This document shows positions 1-10,990 of a DNA stretch of 64,000 bases, piece by piece. The stretch lies in the NCBI GenBank assembly GCA_018389105.1, contig JACATO010000928.1, forward strand, positions 1 to 64,000, read 5' to 3'. The position numbers were made by a program, and so were the translations under genes. Each line of letters begins with the position of its first letter. Position 1 is the first letter of the stretch. The DNA comes from Nautilus pompilius (taxonomy: Eukaryota; Mollusca; Cephalopoda; Nautilida; Nautilidae). A model generated the notes under the pieces. The model was not told the DNA's origin. It did no database searches and saw nothing but the letters and a program-made list of their open reading frames with translations.

Positions 1-690
1 CATCAGTTCTATAGTGTTCTTGCACCATTTAGTAAGCAAACACTTACAAGAGAGAAACTAGTGAATAAATTTTAAAAAAAAAACAGAAAACTTGGATTGG
101 AAAAGTCTGGATGAAATAACAGCGGAGAATCGACTATACATTTATCTGTAGAACTCGCGTAGCCACTTGTTACGATAGAAACCGTCAAATTCGGTACTTT
201 GTTTGATCTGTCACATCCTTCCCACCAAATCTCTCGACTACGTTAAACAAGAGAGTAAGGGACAAAAGTGTCGCTTCTACGTCCAAGGAGGATGCTACGG
301 ATGATGTTCTGCTATTTTGTTTCTTCTTTTTTACAAAATATAGCCCGATAGTTCACCTGTCTGAAAGGTAACGCGAAAAGTAATTCAATTAATAGGTTAT
401 TTGCGATCGAGATTGGCCGCTGTGTCGTGTAGCCCGCAGAGATGGGGGCGAGCCGAGACGGGCGGGCCCCGCTCTGTTATCTACCTACCAACCACAGACA
501 ACAGCCAGTTGTGGCTAAATAATTAACACTTTCCCGAGATCAGATTGAATGACAAAGAAGTGATGAGTGCGAAAAGAACAAGTGAGGAGGGGAAAGAAAG
601 GGGGAAGGTTTCTTTCAAGGGTTTCAATTTCTCCTTCGTGGTCTCTCTTTCAAACAGTGAGAGGAGGACCATAAGGGCGAACTAGAGCGC
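1..690. other. Flank with no recognised gene
   Basis: Mixed composition. A GC-rich patch occurs at about 430-480 (GAGCCGAGACGGGCGGGCC). I see no credible exon or element. Confidence 0.5.
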
Positions 691-696
691 CATGTT

Positions 697-949
697 TTGC
701 CGAATCGTTTCTCTCTCTCTCCATCTCTCGACTGTCCTCATCTCTCTCTCTCTCCATCTCTCTCTCTCCCTCTCTCTCTGCTATCCTCTCTCTCTCTCTC
801 TAGAGCTATCTCTATTCGCATCTTCCGCTATATCCTCTCATCTATCTCTTCTCTCCTTCTCTCTCTCCCTCTCCTATCTCCCTCTCTTCATCTCTCTACC
901 TCTACTCATCTCTCTCTCTCTCTCATCTCTCTATCTCTTCTCTCTCGCC

Positions 950-988
<39 letters not shown>

Positions 989-1000
989 TTTTTCTTGTTT
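697..1000. repeat. CT/TCTC microsatellite
   Basis: About 300 bases of nearly pure pyrimidine (CTCTCTCT with occasional CCAT and TAT interruptions). Overlapping Ser/Leu ORFs in two frames come from the repeat and are not genes. Confidence 0.95.
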
Positions 1001-2640
1001 CATTTAAGGAATGTGCCGAAACAATTGTACTAGTTAAACTTAAAATAGCAACTGGTCCCGATGAACTGTCTGGTGATGGAACGCTGGGTATCTATCATCT
1101 ACCCACGGCACACGCATACCAAGGCGCCGATAGAGTTCCCGACCAAGATAACGAATGCTGATGCTATTCTCTTTAGAAAGAAAAAGCAAAAGAGACAAAG
1201 GCGTGTAACTGGGAATTAACCATTAAAGGCGAACGATAGGCGCGCGATCTTCTGTGTTAGACCCCGTCTTGCGCTGCTTGGCGTTTATAGAAAGAGAACC
1301 GGGACAAGACGTGGATTCTACCCATGTGCGTGAACTGCGGTAGGTTCTGCCGCCTGGACTGCTGCGTATGGACCTGGTGAAGCTGGTGTTCTGGAATTGG
1401 TTACCTGTCTCAAAACACCGGTGAAAGCATCGACCGGATTATCTTAAAGGCCTCCTCTCCCAATTCAGGAAAAATCCAGCCTCGTAGTAGGACGCCATTC
1501 AATCCAAATCTCTCCCACCAGGATGTCATCTTGGGAAAAAAAGGGGTTGGGTGGGTATTAAGGATTTGCCGATCAACCAACTACAAGTGGACGACGGTTA
1601 CATTTTAATCAGAACCGAATAAATACAAAGTCTCGGTGGTCTCATTACTGACCATCAGGTAACGATGTGACCGCACGGTGAACTTTAAGACAATGCTTAA
1701 GGTGTGTGTGTGTGTGTGTGTACGTATATAATCTGATGTTCGATGTTTGTTAGTGGTACTGATGTCGTTCAAACGGGCCGATGGCCGCGTGAGGTGCGAT
1801 CAAGCGTCGACAATCAGGCTGACTGCGTACATCACTTCCAGTCCTGAATCTGTACCCCACCCTTTTTTGGGGTCATGAGGACAACAACAACAACAAAGCA
1901 ATGCTTCAAAGTATTACTTCCGTTTATCAGACTTTTCCGGCGACGGGAGCGTGTTGCTGGGAAATATGGTAACCCTCCCAATCCGAAATACCCGCTGATG
2001 CCTCGTCTTCACGGAGACCTGGCGAAATCTCGCGGTCTCGCGCCATCGTGAGAATTGCTTCTTTTTTTTAAAACCTGAGGTCTCTGCGGGTCTCCTACCC
2101 ACCTCCGGTAGGGGGCGCGCGCAACTAAAGTGCTTTTTTTTTGTTTTGTTTTTTATATAAATATATACCATTTTCGTCTTAAATTCCCGAGTAAAATCGA
2201 TGCCAGGAAAAACTGAAACAAACAAACAAAAAAGGCTGTTTTAACGCCGAGTCTCGCGATAAAAAAAAAAAAAAAAAAAACATGTCTCCAGCGGTTACAG
2301 AACAAAAAACGGAAACGGTTGGAATATTCCCAAAACTTGAGTCGAACACCGCGAAGAAGTAAATCGATAAAACACTGGCCTTGTTCGTGCAAACCGCCTA
2401 CTCCAGTTCCTCGCCATGGTGGTGATGTCCTATTCCAGATTTCCGATGGCGAATTCAGGAGCGCAAACGAGGCGAGAAAGACTTGGGAGGAGGAGGATGG
2501 AGGAGGAGGAAGAACCTCGACGGTGAAGTTGGAGGAAGAAGAGAGAGAGAGAGAACGAATCGCGTGCGCTGTAAACACGCCAACAGCAGGACCGTTTAAT
2601 GACTACTTAGCTGAGAGAGAGAGAGGGGGAGATGGAATCG
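1001..2640. other. Intergenic stretch, no gene recognised
   Basis: It contains a (GT)9 run near 1702-1720, an (AAC) run at about 1882, an A20 tract at about 2261-2280, and a GGA/GAA-rich purine tract at 2480-2560. ORFs here are low-complexity. Confidence 0.5.
2105..2119 (+). promoter_or_regulatory. CTCF-like motif 1
   Basis: CCGGTAGGGGGCGCG matches 13 of 15 positions of the CTCF core CCASYAGRKGGCRSY, including the full TAGGGGGCGC centre. Confidence 0.45.
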
Positions 2641-3360
2641 GCAGTACATAGAGAGAGGGACGTCAGAGAGAGATGACGTCAGTACATAGGGAGAGGGATA
2701 TGACGTCAGTACATAGAGAGAAATGACGTCAGTATACAGAGAGGGACATGACGTCAGTACATAGAGAGCGATGACGTCAGTACATAGAGAGAGGGACATG
2801 ACGTCAGTACATAGAGAGCGAGATGACGTCAGTACATAGAGAGAGAGGGACATGACGTCAGTACATGGAGAGAGGGAGATGGCGTCACCGTCGAGGTACG
2901 TAGAGATGACGTCAGTACATAGAGCGAGATATGACGTCAGTACATCGAGAGAGATATGACGTCAGTACATAGGGGAGAGGGACATGACGTCAGTACATAG
3001 AGAGGATGACGTCAGTATACAGAGGGGACATGACGTCAGTACATAGAGAGAGATGACGTCAGTACATAGAGAGAGAGCGGGACATGACGTCAGTACATGG
3101 AGAGAGGGACATGGCGTCAGTACATAGAGATGACGTCAGTACATAGAGAGAGATATGACGTCAGTACATAGAGAGAGATATGACGTCAGTACATAGGGAG
3201 AGGGACATGACGTCAGTACATAGAGAGAAATGACGTCAGTATAGAGAGAGGGACATGACGTCAGTACATGGAGAGAGATGACGTCAGTACATAGAGAGAG
3301 GGACATGACGTCAGTACATGGAGAGAGATGGCGTCAGTACAGAGAGCGAGAGAGAGATGT
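2640..3360. repeat. Minisatellite array of CRE palindromes
   Basis: An irregular tandem array with unit TGACGTCAGTACATAGAGAG plus a variable (GA)n/GGGACA spacer, about 20-37 bases per period. I count 24 perfect TGACGTCA octamers between 2674 and 3313, plus TGGCGTCA variants at about 2879, 3112 and 3329. TGACGTCA is the full consensus CRE bound by CREB/ATF bZIP proteins. ORFs across it are repeat artefacts. Confidence 0.95.
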
Positions 3361-4154
3361 CACGGCGGAGCGGAATACATACGCAGTGAATCATGTGTGC
3401 CAAGTAGTTCCACATTCCGTTCGCCTACTTTCGAGCCCACTGACCCATTTACCGATAACAGGGAGGGAGGGGGCATAAAAATAGCTCGGGAGGCCGTTTT
3501 TTGGCAGAGAGAGAGAAAGTCGGTTGTTCCCTGTTTGCTGGTAAGGCTGCCTTCCTCGCCGCAAACCCATCCCACTTATTGTTTCTACGAGGTTTCGGCT
3601 GTACACCAGCGCTACTCTCTGCGTGTGAGAGATTTAACGATCGGTTAACAGCCGAACGACACCGCGCACCACCGAGGGGCCATCTCAAAAAAAGGCCCCG
3701 ATATTTTTCTTTCCATTCGCCTCTCGTTAAACACAATTCGTCCTTCCTCGTCTTTCAGCCCCAGCCTCCCCCTCCTCTGAAGGCAACCGACAGAGTTATT
3801 AATTTCTAATATTATAATTCATTGACTCGCCGCAAATCCCTTAATTGGCGATAGTCGACTCTTCGCCTAGATATTATATTTCGTTAATTTTCTGCTATTT
3901 AAAGAAAAACAACAACAACAACAAACAACAGCAGCAGCTTTACAGTGAGAGCCAAACGTTCGTCTCCACGATGGGCGGGGGAGACGTTCCTGTCCTAGAT
4001 GGTATTATGGCCGTCACAGTATAAACGGACGGTCGCACCCCCGGAGTAATTAGCCCGAACTTACCTGCCGCTCAGTCCCCGGCACCATCAGCAGCACCTT
4101 TAACCTCGGCGCGAGGACAGGGGGGGGGAGAAGTGGCACGCGGAGATTCCAGGA

Positions 4155-4169
4155 CCAAAGGGGGCGCGC
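4155..4169 (+). promoter_or_regulatory. CTCF-like motif 2 (weaker)
   Basis: CCAAAGGGGGCGCGC matches 12 of 15 positions of the CTCF core. Same orientation as the motifs at 2105 and 4808. Confidence 0.3.
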
Positions 4170-4607
4170 CCCGAGACCATTCGTCCTGCTAACCGAGATA
4201 TTACGTTCGCGATTTTACTCGCAATGACGACGACATCTTCGCTCGTTGTGAGCGGGTCCCAAACGCGGCACTTCAGGACTTAAACAAACAGGAAGAGTTC
4301 GGTTTACATCGGTTGTAACGATTAAGCTACAAGCATCACCGCGTCCTTTTCTCGAGAACCGATGCGAGTTATGCACAGTAAGTCAGACATCGCTCGTGAC
4401 AGTTTGCTAGAAAAAATATGCCCCCCCTTCCGAATCATGATACGATATCTGATGTTTTTCAAACATATTTCTACTAAAATAATTGCCGCTTTATTTCATA
4501 CATTCCTCATAAATTGATTTTAAAATTTTCGCTAGATAATATTTATAATAATGAAAGCATATATCTCCATTAAGCTTTCCCTCTCCGATTCTTACTATCT
4601 GTCAGCT

Positions 4608-4624
4608 CCCAAGGCATGCTGGGT
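4608..4624 (-). promoter_or_regulatory. ZNF143-like motif
   Basis: On the minus strand ACCCAGCATGCCTTGGG resembles the ZNF143/SBS element (CCCAGCATGCCTTG core). It is 200 bases from a CTCF-like motif; the two factors co-occupy sites in vertebrates. Confidence 0.4.
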
Positions 4625-4807
4625 ATTCACAGACGTGCTATGTGCTATTCCTTCTGCTTTCGATACTAAAAGAGGGATTCTTCTCTCTCTTTAAACTAAA
4701 AACTTCAGCAAATAAAATTGGCATTACGTCTAAACGTCGCCGCCGGCAGTTGCATCTACAATTCGTGGATGCCCTCTTCACAAGGACTTTATTCGTTAAT
4801 AAACCAG

Positions 4808-4822
4808 CCGATAGGTGGCGGC
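4808..4822 (+). promoter_or_regulatory. CTCF-like motif 3
   Basis: CCGATAGGTGGCGGC matches 13 of 15 positions of the CTCF core consensus. Confidence 0.35.
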
Positions 4823-4905
4823 GAATTCTTCTGTTGTTCTTGTCAATAGAGAAAAACCGGTAAAGTGAACGCGTGGACTACGTCGCATGATATGTCTATA
4901 GAATT

Positions 4906-4943
4906 GCGTTAAGGCGAAGAATGTGGCGTTAAGGCGAAGAATG
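4906..4943. repeat. Two-copy tandem duplication, about 19-bp unit
   Basis: GCGTTAAGGCGAAGAATG occurs twice in direct succession, separated by TG. Probably a recent slippage duplication. Confidence 0.85.
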
Positions 4944-5330
4944 CATGTTTCTAATGTTGTCGGGTTGGGTAAAAATTGCTAAAGATTTTTATGCGAAATT
5001 TTAAACTCCGTTTTCTTCCCGAGTTGCAAAAATATTTCCAAAAAAAAAATAAATAAAAATAATAATAATAATACAATTCCATAGAAGGCTTTCGGTATTG
5101 GATAACTTATGACTGTGGTTTACCATTATCCGGTAACGTCCGCGAATCGTGGGAAGTGACCAGTAGATCGCAGACTCTGTCGAGGAGCTGAAACCGGCGA
5201 TGATTTCCGACCCCTTTGTGCTTATCGTCACACCCAGACTTAGCAATTGTGGAGCAAAATCGCCGCTAAATAACGATACCCCGACCCCGTGTACCTTAAT
5301 TCCACCATTTTGGGTTGTCTTTTCACGGCC

Positions 5331-5612
5331 TGCAATTTCTGTGGATTTCTTGAAATGCTTCTTCACCAGCTGCAGTGGTCTCTCGATTGGCACCCGGCAC
5401 ACACCTTTTTATCCAACTTGCAATGGATTTGTCGGATGGTTAGTGGATTCTTGTTGCATCCTGCTCTAAAACTTTCGTCTTGCTACAGTAGCCGACTTCA
5501 TTTCGGCAAGGCATGAGATGCAATTAGCCGTCTTCTCGATTGCTGCCATTTTGGCTTCACAGATAATAATTACTTATAGAATTTCTTCTCTGTTCTGTTT
5601 TATGAAGCTAAA
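5331..5612 (-). mobile_element. Dispersed repeat copy 1, mariner-type N-terminal remnant
   Basis: This segment is clearly similar over its length to 51536-51845 (same orientation), so it is an interspersed repeat. On the minus strand both copies begin with an ATG after a GCCAAAATGG-like motif. Copy 1 reads MAAIEKTANCISC, EMKSATVARRKF and later IERPLQLVKKHFKKS with frameshifts. The arrangement resembles the helix-turn-helix start (DUF4817-like) of some mariner-type elements. The repeat status is sure; the family call is tentative. Confidence 0.6.
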
Positions 5613-5944
5613 CAGTTATTAAACATTTAAATCTCTCAAAGACTTTGTAAACACCACACGTGCTTTATTATCGCCAGTTAGGAGTTGGTTGGCATTAATT
5701 TTAAAGTTTACAGTATATCAAGAAGCAATATCTTTCCAGGAAGTTCAATATTCATCACTCGAATCTAGAAATATCAATAAGTTTAAGAAAAATAAAAATA
5801 AGAAAACTGCATTAATTAGTGTATTTTTAAACTTTAGGGGGGTTATATTGAGAGTTCCTTTTTTACATTATTCACTTTCAAACATTGAATGTGGTGATCT
5901 ACACTGGCTGGCCGCGTTAGTAGGGTAAAGGACTGGGCCAACTT

Positions 5945-6290
5945 TTGCCCCAGTAAAAAACATGAAAACGCGGCAGAGAATCTACAAGGTGCTGGAAGGT
6001 GTCCCGAGAACTATTTCTCTGCTGACACTGCACGCAATGTATGGGGCGAAGTAGGTAGAAGATTGTGATGGTGAATGCCTTTCAAGTTTATCCCATAGAT
6101 GTTCCTTTGGTTGGAGATCCAAGGATCGTGCTGGCCATTTTAAATGCCTGGTATCCCTAGACCACGGATACACAATTTAGGCACGATATCGTCTTGGAAG
6201 CATCCGTTGCCATCATGGTACACACGAACACAGAAGTGATGCTGAGGTAAGCTCTTCTTCTGACCAAGGATCCAGGGTTTGCTAACTACT
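5945..6290 (-). pseudogene. Tc1-like transposase C-terminal fragment
   Basis: Minus-strand translation near 6170-6090 reads WPARSLDLQPKEHLWDKLER, matching the WPARSPDLNPIEHLWD block that carries the last catalytic acid of Tc1/mariner transposases. The open stretch is 63 codons (5982-6173). The rest of the transposase and clear terminal inverted repeats are not visible, so this is a fragment. Confidence 0.7.
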
Positions 6291-6589
6291 CATGTCCCAA
6301 GCTATGACTCCACTACCAGAGCCCTGGACACGAGAGGGTCAGTCAAGTGGTTCGTGGGGCTTGGCAGTGTCTTTCCCCCCTTTCCCGTGCCTGTCCACGT
6401 CTCATCCACTGCTAAAGGAACAAGCACCGTTAATTAAGCTATTCCCCCTTTCACGTATAAGGGGGCTGGACCGAGAAGTTGGCCAATTTAAGAACTACAG
6501 GAGAGGGGTTTAGATTGCAACCCTAACCTCTCCCCATCACCCGCTTGGAGCAAAGCCACACAGTTCCACGTGCTTAGAAGTCTGCCGGC

Positions 6590-7210
6590 TTCCTTATCAA
6601 CGGCTGCGTTGCTGCTGCTGTTGTTGTTGTTGTTGTTCTGTTCTCCCCCTTCTCTCCATCTCGCCGTCGGATGTGGGTGGAGGGGAAAGGGAAGACCCCA
6701 ACAGCTCGCGCCGCGATAGGCGAGAACCAGCCGAGAAGGAGGATAATAATTACCCAGGAGGAGAAACGAGGGCGTGTCGCCTGGATGGCTAGGTCAGCGT
6801 CACCTCGATTTGCATACGTAAACAAACAAGACGGTGGTGTGGTGGTGGGGGGGGGGAGGGAGGGAGGGAGGGGGAGAGAGAGAGGTGGTGGGGGGGTTTC
6901 TGACCCAGATTTCTGAGGACACCTTCCAAACTGGCATTCATTGATTACGGTCACGCGGAACCCGTACGCTATTTTCAGACGATGTAGATGTGCGGCCGGC
7001 CGGCGCTGGCGCAGTCGTCGCCTCCGACTCCGGGCTGTGTTGTTGTTGCTGCTGCAGTCCTGGGTCAGCAGCGCCCCGCCCACCTCCACGGGCTGTACTT
7101 CCTCGACCCCGTGAACCGGATGGCGGAAGATTCCCCCGTCTGCAGCACGTGTTACCTTTCCTCCCCTCCCTTCCTCCCGCGCCCGGTGGAAACCCCTCGT
7201 AGGTGAGTTT
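6590..7210. promoter_or_regulatory. GC-rich patch with G-quadruplex tract and promoter-like motifs
   Basis: It contains a TTG run (6618-6636), a G-rich tract at 6835-6896 with at least five runs of three or more G, CpG-dense DNA at 6990-7120, and GGATGGCGGAAG at 7118-7129. The arrangement looks like a TATA-less promoter facing right. ORFs on both strands are Pro/Arg/Gly-rich and overlapping, as expected from composition alone. Confidence 0.4.
7120..7202 (+). CDS. Candidate first coding exon of an unrecognised small gene
   Basis: ATG at 7120 opens 27 codons (MAEDSPVCSTC... to VETPR) plus two bases, ending at a strong donor, CGTAG|GTGAGT. The ATG lies in GGATGGCGGAAG, a combined YY1-like and ETS-like motif typical of TATA-less promoters, inside a local GC-rich patch (6590-7210). 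The phase agrees with a downstream exon at 8668 that stays open for 52 further codons. A C-x-x-C pair is present at residues 8 and 11. I recognise no family. The low-complexity Ser/Pro content could instead be a chance ORF in GC-rich DNA. Confidence 0.35.
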
Positions 7211-7393
7211 CGTGGTTAATTTATCTTCGCTCTCGCAGGTCTGCTGCTGATGTCGTCGTCGTGCGACATCAGCGAGCTACTCGTCCGGTCTGGGTGGGCA
7301 GGGGCTGCGGCACTTTCCCAGTCTTGATCATCATCATCATCATCATCTCCAATATTACTATAGGGTATCAGCATCTTACACAACTTTAAAAGA

Positions 7394-7600
7394 ACAGAGA
7401 GAGAGCGAGAGAGGATGGAGAGATGGAGAGAGAAGCGAGAGAGAGAGGATGGAGAGATGGAGAGAGGAGAGAGAGAGAGGATGGATAGAGAGAGAGGGGA
7501 GGATGGAGAGGAGAGATGGAGCGAGAGAGAGCGAGAGAAAGAGAGAGAAAGAGAGGATGGAGAGAGAGAGAGAGAGAGATTTATATATATATATATATGA
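7394..7600. repeat. GA/GGATGGAGA microsatellite and minisatellite
   Basis: Purine-only tract built of GAGAGA and GGATGGAGAGA units, followed by (TA)n at about 7580-7598. ORFs inside it (Arg/Glu on +, Ser/Leu on -) are artefacts. Confidence 0.95.
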
Positions 7601-8667
7601 ATGGATATTTATTTTACACAAAAATCATTTGGCAGCAAAGATCAATGGAAATGCATCTGTTGGTTACTCTCTTGTTTGTCTGGCCGTCCAGTCTCCCTGT
7701 CAGGTCACTGTTACTTGACATGTTCATGCCTCTCGTTTCAGATTGTTTAGATTTTTTTTGGCCTTAAATTTCTTTTTTTTCTTCCCCCCAACTCCAAGAC
7801 TTACATACTTAGATGCAAACCCTTTAAGTTAGCTACTTTTTAGGGGGGGGATGCATTTCCATCACAAAAAAGTTGGAGAGGAAATAAGAACGATGAATGA
7901 CAAGATGGAGAAAGTGTCCGCATTACTGCTACTTAAATGCCTCTGTTTTCACTTTTCCATCTTGTAGTATGACAGATTATTTCCAATGCTTTCTGTTCAG
8001 CTTTCATACATGAACAAGAATGGACTTGTTTGAGAATTATCCAAATAGAGAACTGCTTAGCATGATGGTTATGTACCAAAAGGAAATTCTTAAAATTGTA
8101 GATCTTGTATTTTTGTACCAAGGAAACTGCACTAAATTTAGATCATTGAACTAACTGGACCTCGCTGTGGTAATTCCACTTTGTTAGTGGTATGCTTTTC
8201 AAATTGTCTGTGACAAATATAGACAATTTCTTCATTGGAAAATGTTTTCCATCTTCATCAATTTATACACAACCAAGTTCAACAAGTGAAGTACAAGTTT
8301 AACTTGTGAGCACCTACAGTCTGGATATGCCTAAATGGTTTTACAACATTGAAGGTTCAGTGACATTATTACCCTAAAGTTGAAAAAGAATATTTTTGAT
8401 GTTTTCATTTGAAGATGTTCAAATTCGTAAACAGTAATTGCAAAGATATACTGACTGTAGAATGTTGATGTTTCATTTAAGTGCAAATTTGGGAAAACAG
8501 TTAATCCCAAAGTATACTGGACTGAGAAAACAATTATTCTTATTGATATGGCATCAGCTGATCCATGTTATTTAAGTACTTGGCTGAGAAATCAAAAACA
8601 GCACATTTTGATCCGTTCTCTTTGTCCTTTTCCCCTCACTTTAGCAATTCATACGTATTAATTTCAG

Positions 8668-8827
8668 ATTCGAATGTCTCAGATCACTCAACGATGGAAT
8701 GCCCGCTATGACTCGCAACAAAGGGGTAAAGAACAACAACGTACCTCTACGCATCTTAGAAAAGAATCTCAAGCTCCAGATTTCCAGTATTAATGATAAA
8801 AGAAAGAAAGAAAGAAAAGGTCTGTAA
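8668..8827 (+). CDS. Candidate second coding exon of the same small gene
   Basis: It follows acceptor ATTAATTTCAG. With phase 2 from the 7202 donor it reads one completing base and then 52 codons to TAA at 8825-8827. It includes GVKNNNVPLRILEKNLKLQI and a basic tail (DKRKKERK). The local base composition (CGATGG, CCCGCTATGACTCGC) is richer in CpG than its surroundings, as expected of an exon in AT-rich DNA. The heptad-like spacing of Leu and Ile suggests a short helix. The combined protein would be 80 residues. Another frame is open for about 40 codons, so the reading frame is not certain. Confidence 0.38.
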
Positions 8828-10764
8828 ACTTCATGTTTGAGCCATTTCTAAAGACGAACATGATATTCAATGATTTTAAAATCTTGTAATGTTTCCACAG
8901 TGATCTGCTTACATTTCTCAGTTAGTTCTCTTCAATTGTTTCCAAGTTTGTGTTTTTTTATTTGGTGTATTCCTTTTAAACACTAATAGCTGAAACTTTG
9001 TTACAATTCAGATAAAACCTCGCTCCCATTTTACCTGTAATGACCTTTATAAGATCTCTTTTTTTGTTTGTTTGATTCTTTGAAGATTTCTCATTAGTTC
9101 CTCTCTTTGATGCTGTTTTTCGTTTCATTACATCTGATATTTCTATTGAAAATTTATCTGATTCACTTTTTTTTGTTTTTTTGGAACCAGCCAGGTACTG
9201 TGATAGGAAATGATATTAGTGTAAAAAAATCTTCTGAGAATGCGAATTAAAGAAATATTTTAAAACTTATGACTTATTTAGATGGCATTATTTTAAAAAA
9301 AATCTTCCGATAAAATTGGAAATTATACGATGTAAAAACAGTGGCAGGTTAGCAGTGGACCTGGTTTAGATGCATCATGGGTTTGACTGGCACATCTGTC
9401 TCATGCTTCTTAAATGATCTCTCTCCATCTTTTTTTTAACGTAGCATTGGCTTTCTCCATCATTTCATAGAGGTTTCCAAACTGAGGCAATGTACCTCAT
9501 CAGATGTACTATTTTGGTTATATGCTTAGGCTGCTTCCATTGGAAAACTTTCAGATGGATTTAGGGCATTGTGTTTGGGCAGCAATATACTCCACTTTTT
9601 TTTTTTTATTGAAAAATAATAACAGGTATATCTAACCTTCTACCTTGCACCCTAATTAATGTTTACCAGTATAAAAAAAGACAGCTTCAAAGGAACTGCG
9701 GTTATCCATTAATTTCTAATTAGAGCTTGTGCAGTTTGTAGAATGCTCTGGTTTATTTCAAATGCTCTAAGTCGTTACACTATGAGCTGTATTATTGCAA
9801 AAATTTTTCCAATAAAGCATATATCTTCAGTAAACTGTAGCAAAACAAATTACATCAGTCTTCAGCTTCCATTACTGACACCCTCATATAGCTTGACCAC
9901 TCACTAATCTTGGCAATGTTCCAGAACTGTGTAAGCTGTGTGCAGTATATTCTGGGAATATTACTGCCATTCCAACTTTTATGTAATGATGGAACTATAC
10001 GTTCTGTTGCACATCTTTTTTTGATTCTGATTTAACCTCTCCTATGATCTTTGATGCTTCATCTTATGAAAATTCTTGAAGTCAGCCAGCATTTGTATTT
10101 GACTTGCACAATTTTCAACATCTTGGTTCAATTACATCTGGATTTTACACAAGATAATCATTCAACTTGTTATTTTTTTTGAATTAATAATACCTATCTA
10201 AGTAAAAATAAATAAAATTATTTTAATGAGGTTTATAGATTTTTGTCAGAGGCTTAGTATTGAATATCACCATCTTGTTTATGAATAAACAGGTGACTTA
10301 GCACTGCCAGGTGTTTGGTTTTAACCTTTTTTGGTGAAAACCAACTTTGATAATTTAGGTCCTGGACATTAGTATTATTGGTAAGTACACAGACCAATTT
10401 ACACTAAATGCAATAAATATCACAACTTGAGAAAAGGTTGTACACAAGATCTTAATATAGTGATGCAAGCTACTGTAATGTTAATATTCAGTTTGTTAAC
10501 CTGCGACATTGTGAACTGACCAACACTAGTGTCTTTAGATCCACCAGCTCTGTGTGAGAGCTGTGAGCAAATATTCAGCAGCAGCAGCCATAAAGGGCAG
10601 GATCTCAGCAGTTCCATTTAAGCTGTGATAGTGGACACACCTGGCTTCTCTTCTATTGCAGTGGTTATATGGACTAACATTTTAATCAAAACAAAATCTT
10701 AGCTGCTCCAGGAATCAGTAATATTAAGAGAAAACTATAACTGAAAGGATAACGTACTCTGAGA
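8828..10764. other. AT-rich stretch, no gene recognised
   Basis: Possibly the 3' untranslated region of the candidate small gene in its first part. Otherwise AT-rich with short poly-T runs and a CAGCAGCAG run near 10577. No element was recognised. Confidence 0.4.
9811..9816 (+). terminator. Possible poly(A) signal for the candidate small gene
   Basis: AATAAA lies about 980 bases after the stop at 8827. Other AATAAA hexamers exist nearby in this AT-rich stretch (10207, 10284), so the assignment is weak. Confidence 0.15.
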
Positions 10765-10990
10765 GCAGGGTGGCTTGGTAGTCCAGTGATTAGTCTACTG
10801 GAATGCTAAAGGGGATAGTCTGAACTAGTTTTCTGTGGAAATGGCTTGGTTTGGTGTACCTCCCTGCTAGCCATTTCAGTTTCCTCCAACATCTAGAACG
10901 AAGAGCTCTGGTAGAGATTCCCCTGCAGAGTTGAAAATGCTGATCCCCATGTGATGCAGGATTGGAAATGTCTGCCTTTTAGACATTAGT
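10765..10990 (+). repeat. Probable degraded tRNA-derived SINE
   Basis: GGTGGCTTGGTAGTCCAGTGATTAGTCTACTGG resembles the A-box half of a tRNA-related SINE head (first 20 bases at about 10770-10789). It is followed by a degenerate B-box region (GGGATAGTCTGAAC) and a GC-richer body ending near GATGCAGGATTGG. The B box is not intact, so the call is moderate. Confidence 0.4.

Larger units (their letters stand above)
3361..5330. other. Intergenic CpG-containing stretch
   Basis: No credible exon. It contains an AAC/CAG run at about 3908-3937, a G9 run near 4121, an AAT run near 5056, and the regulatory-like motifs listed separately. Confidence 0.5.

Noticed and set aside
692..1161. Two overlapping 113- and 154-codon + ORFs
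   Set aside because: Ser/Leu translation of the CT microsatellite in two frames.
2596..2853. Repetitive minus ORF and the idea of a CRISPR-like array at 2640-3360
   Set aside because: The unit is a minisatellite with irregular, repetitive GA spacers, not unique spacers, and the genome is eukaryotic.
6574..7206. 171-codon minus ORF and several + ORFs in the GC-rich patch
   Set aside because: Mutually overlapping, Pro/Arg/Gly-rich and without domains; expected from GC-rich sequence. Only the spliced reading at 7120 was kept as a candidate.
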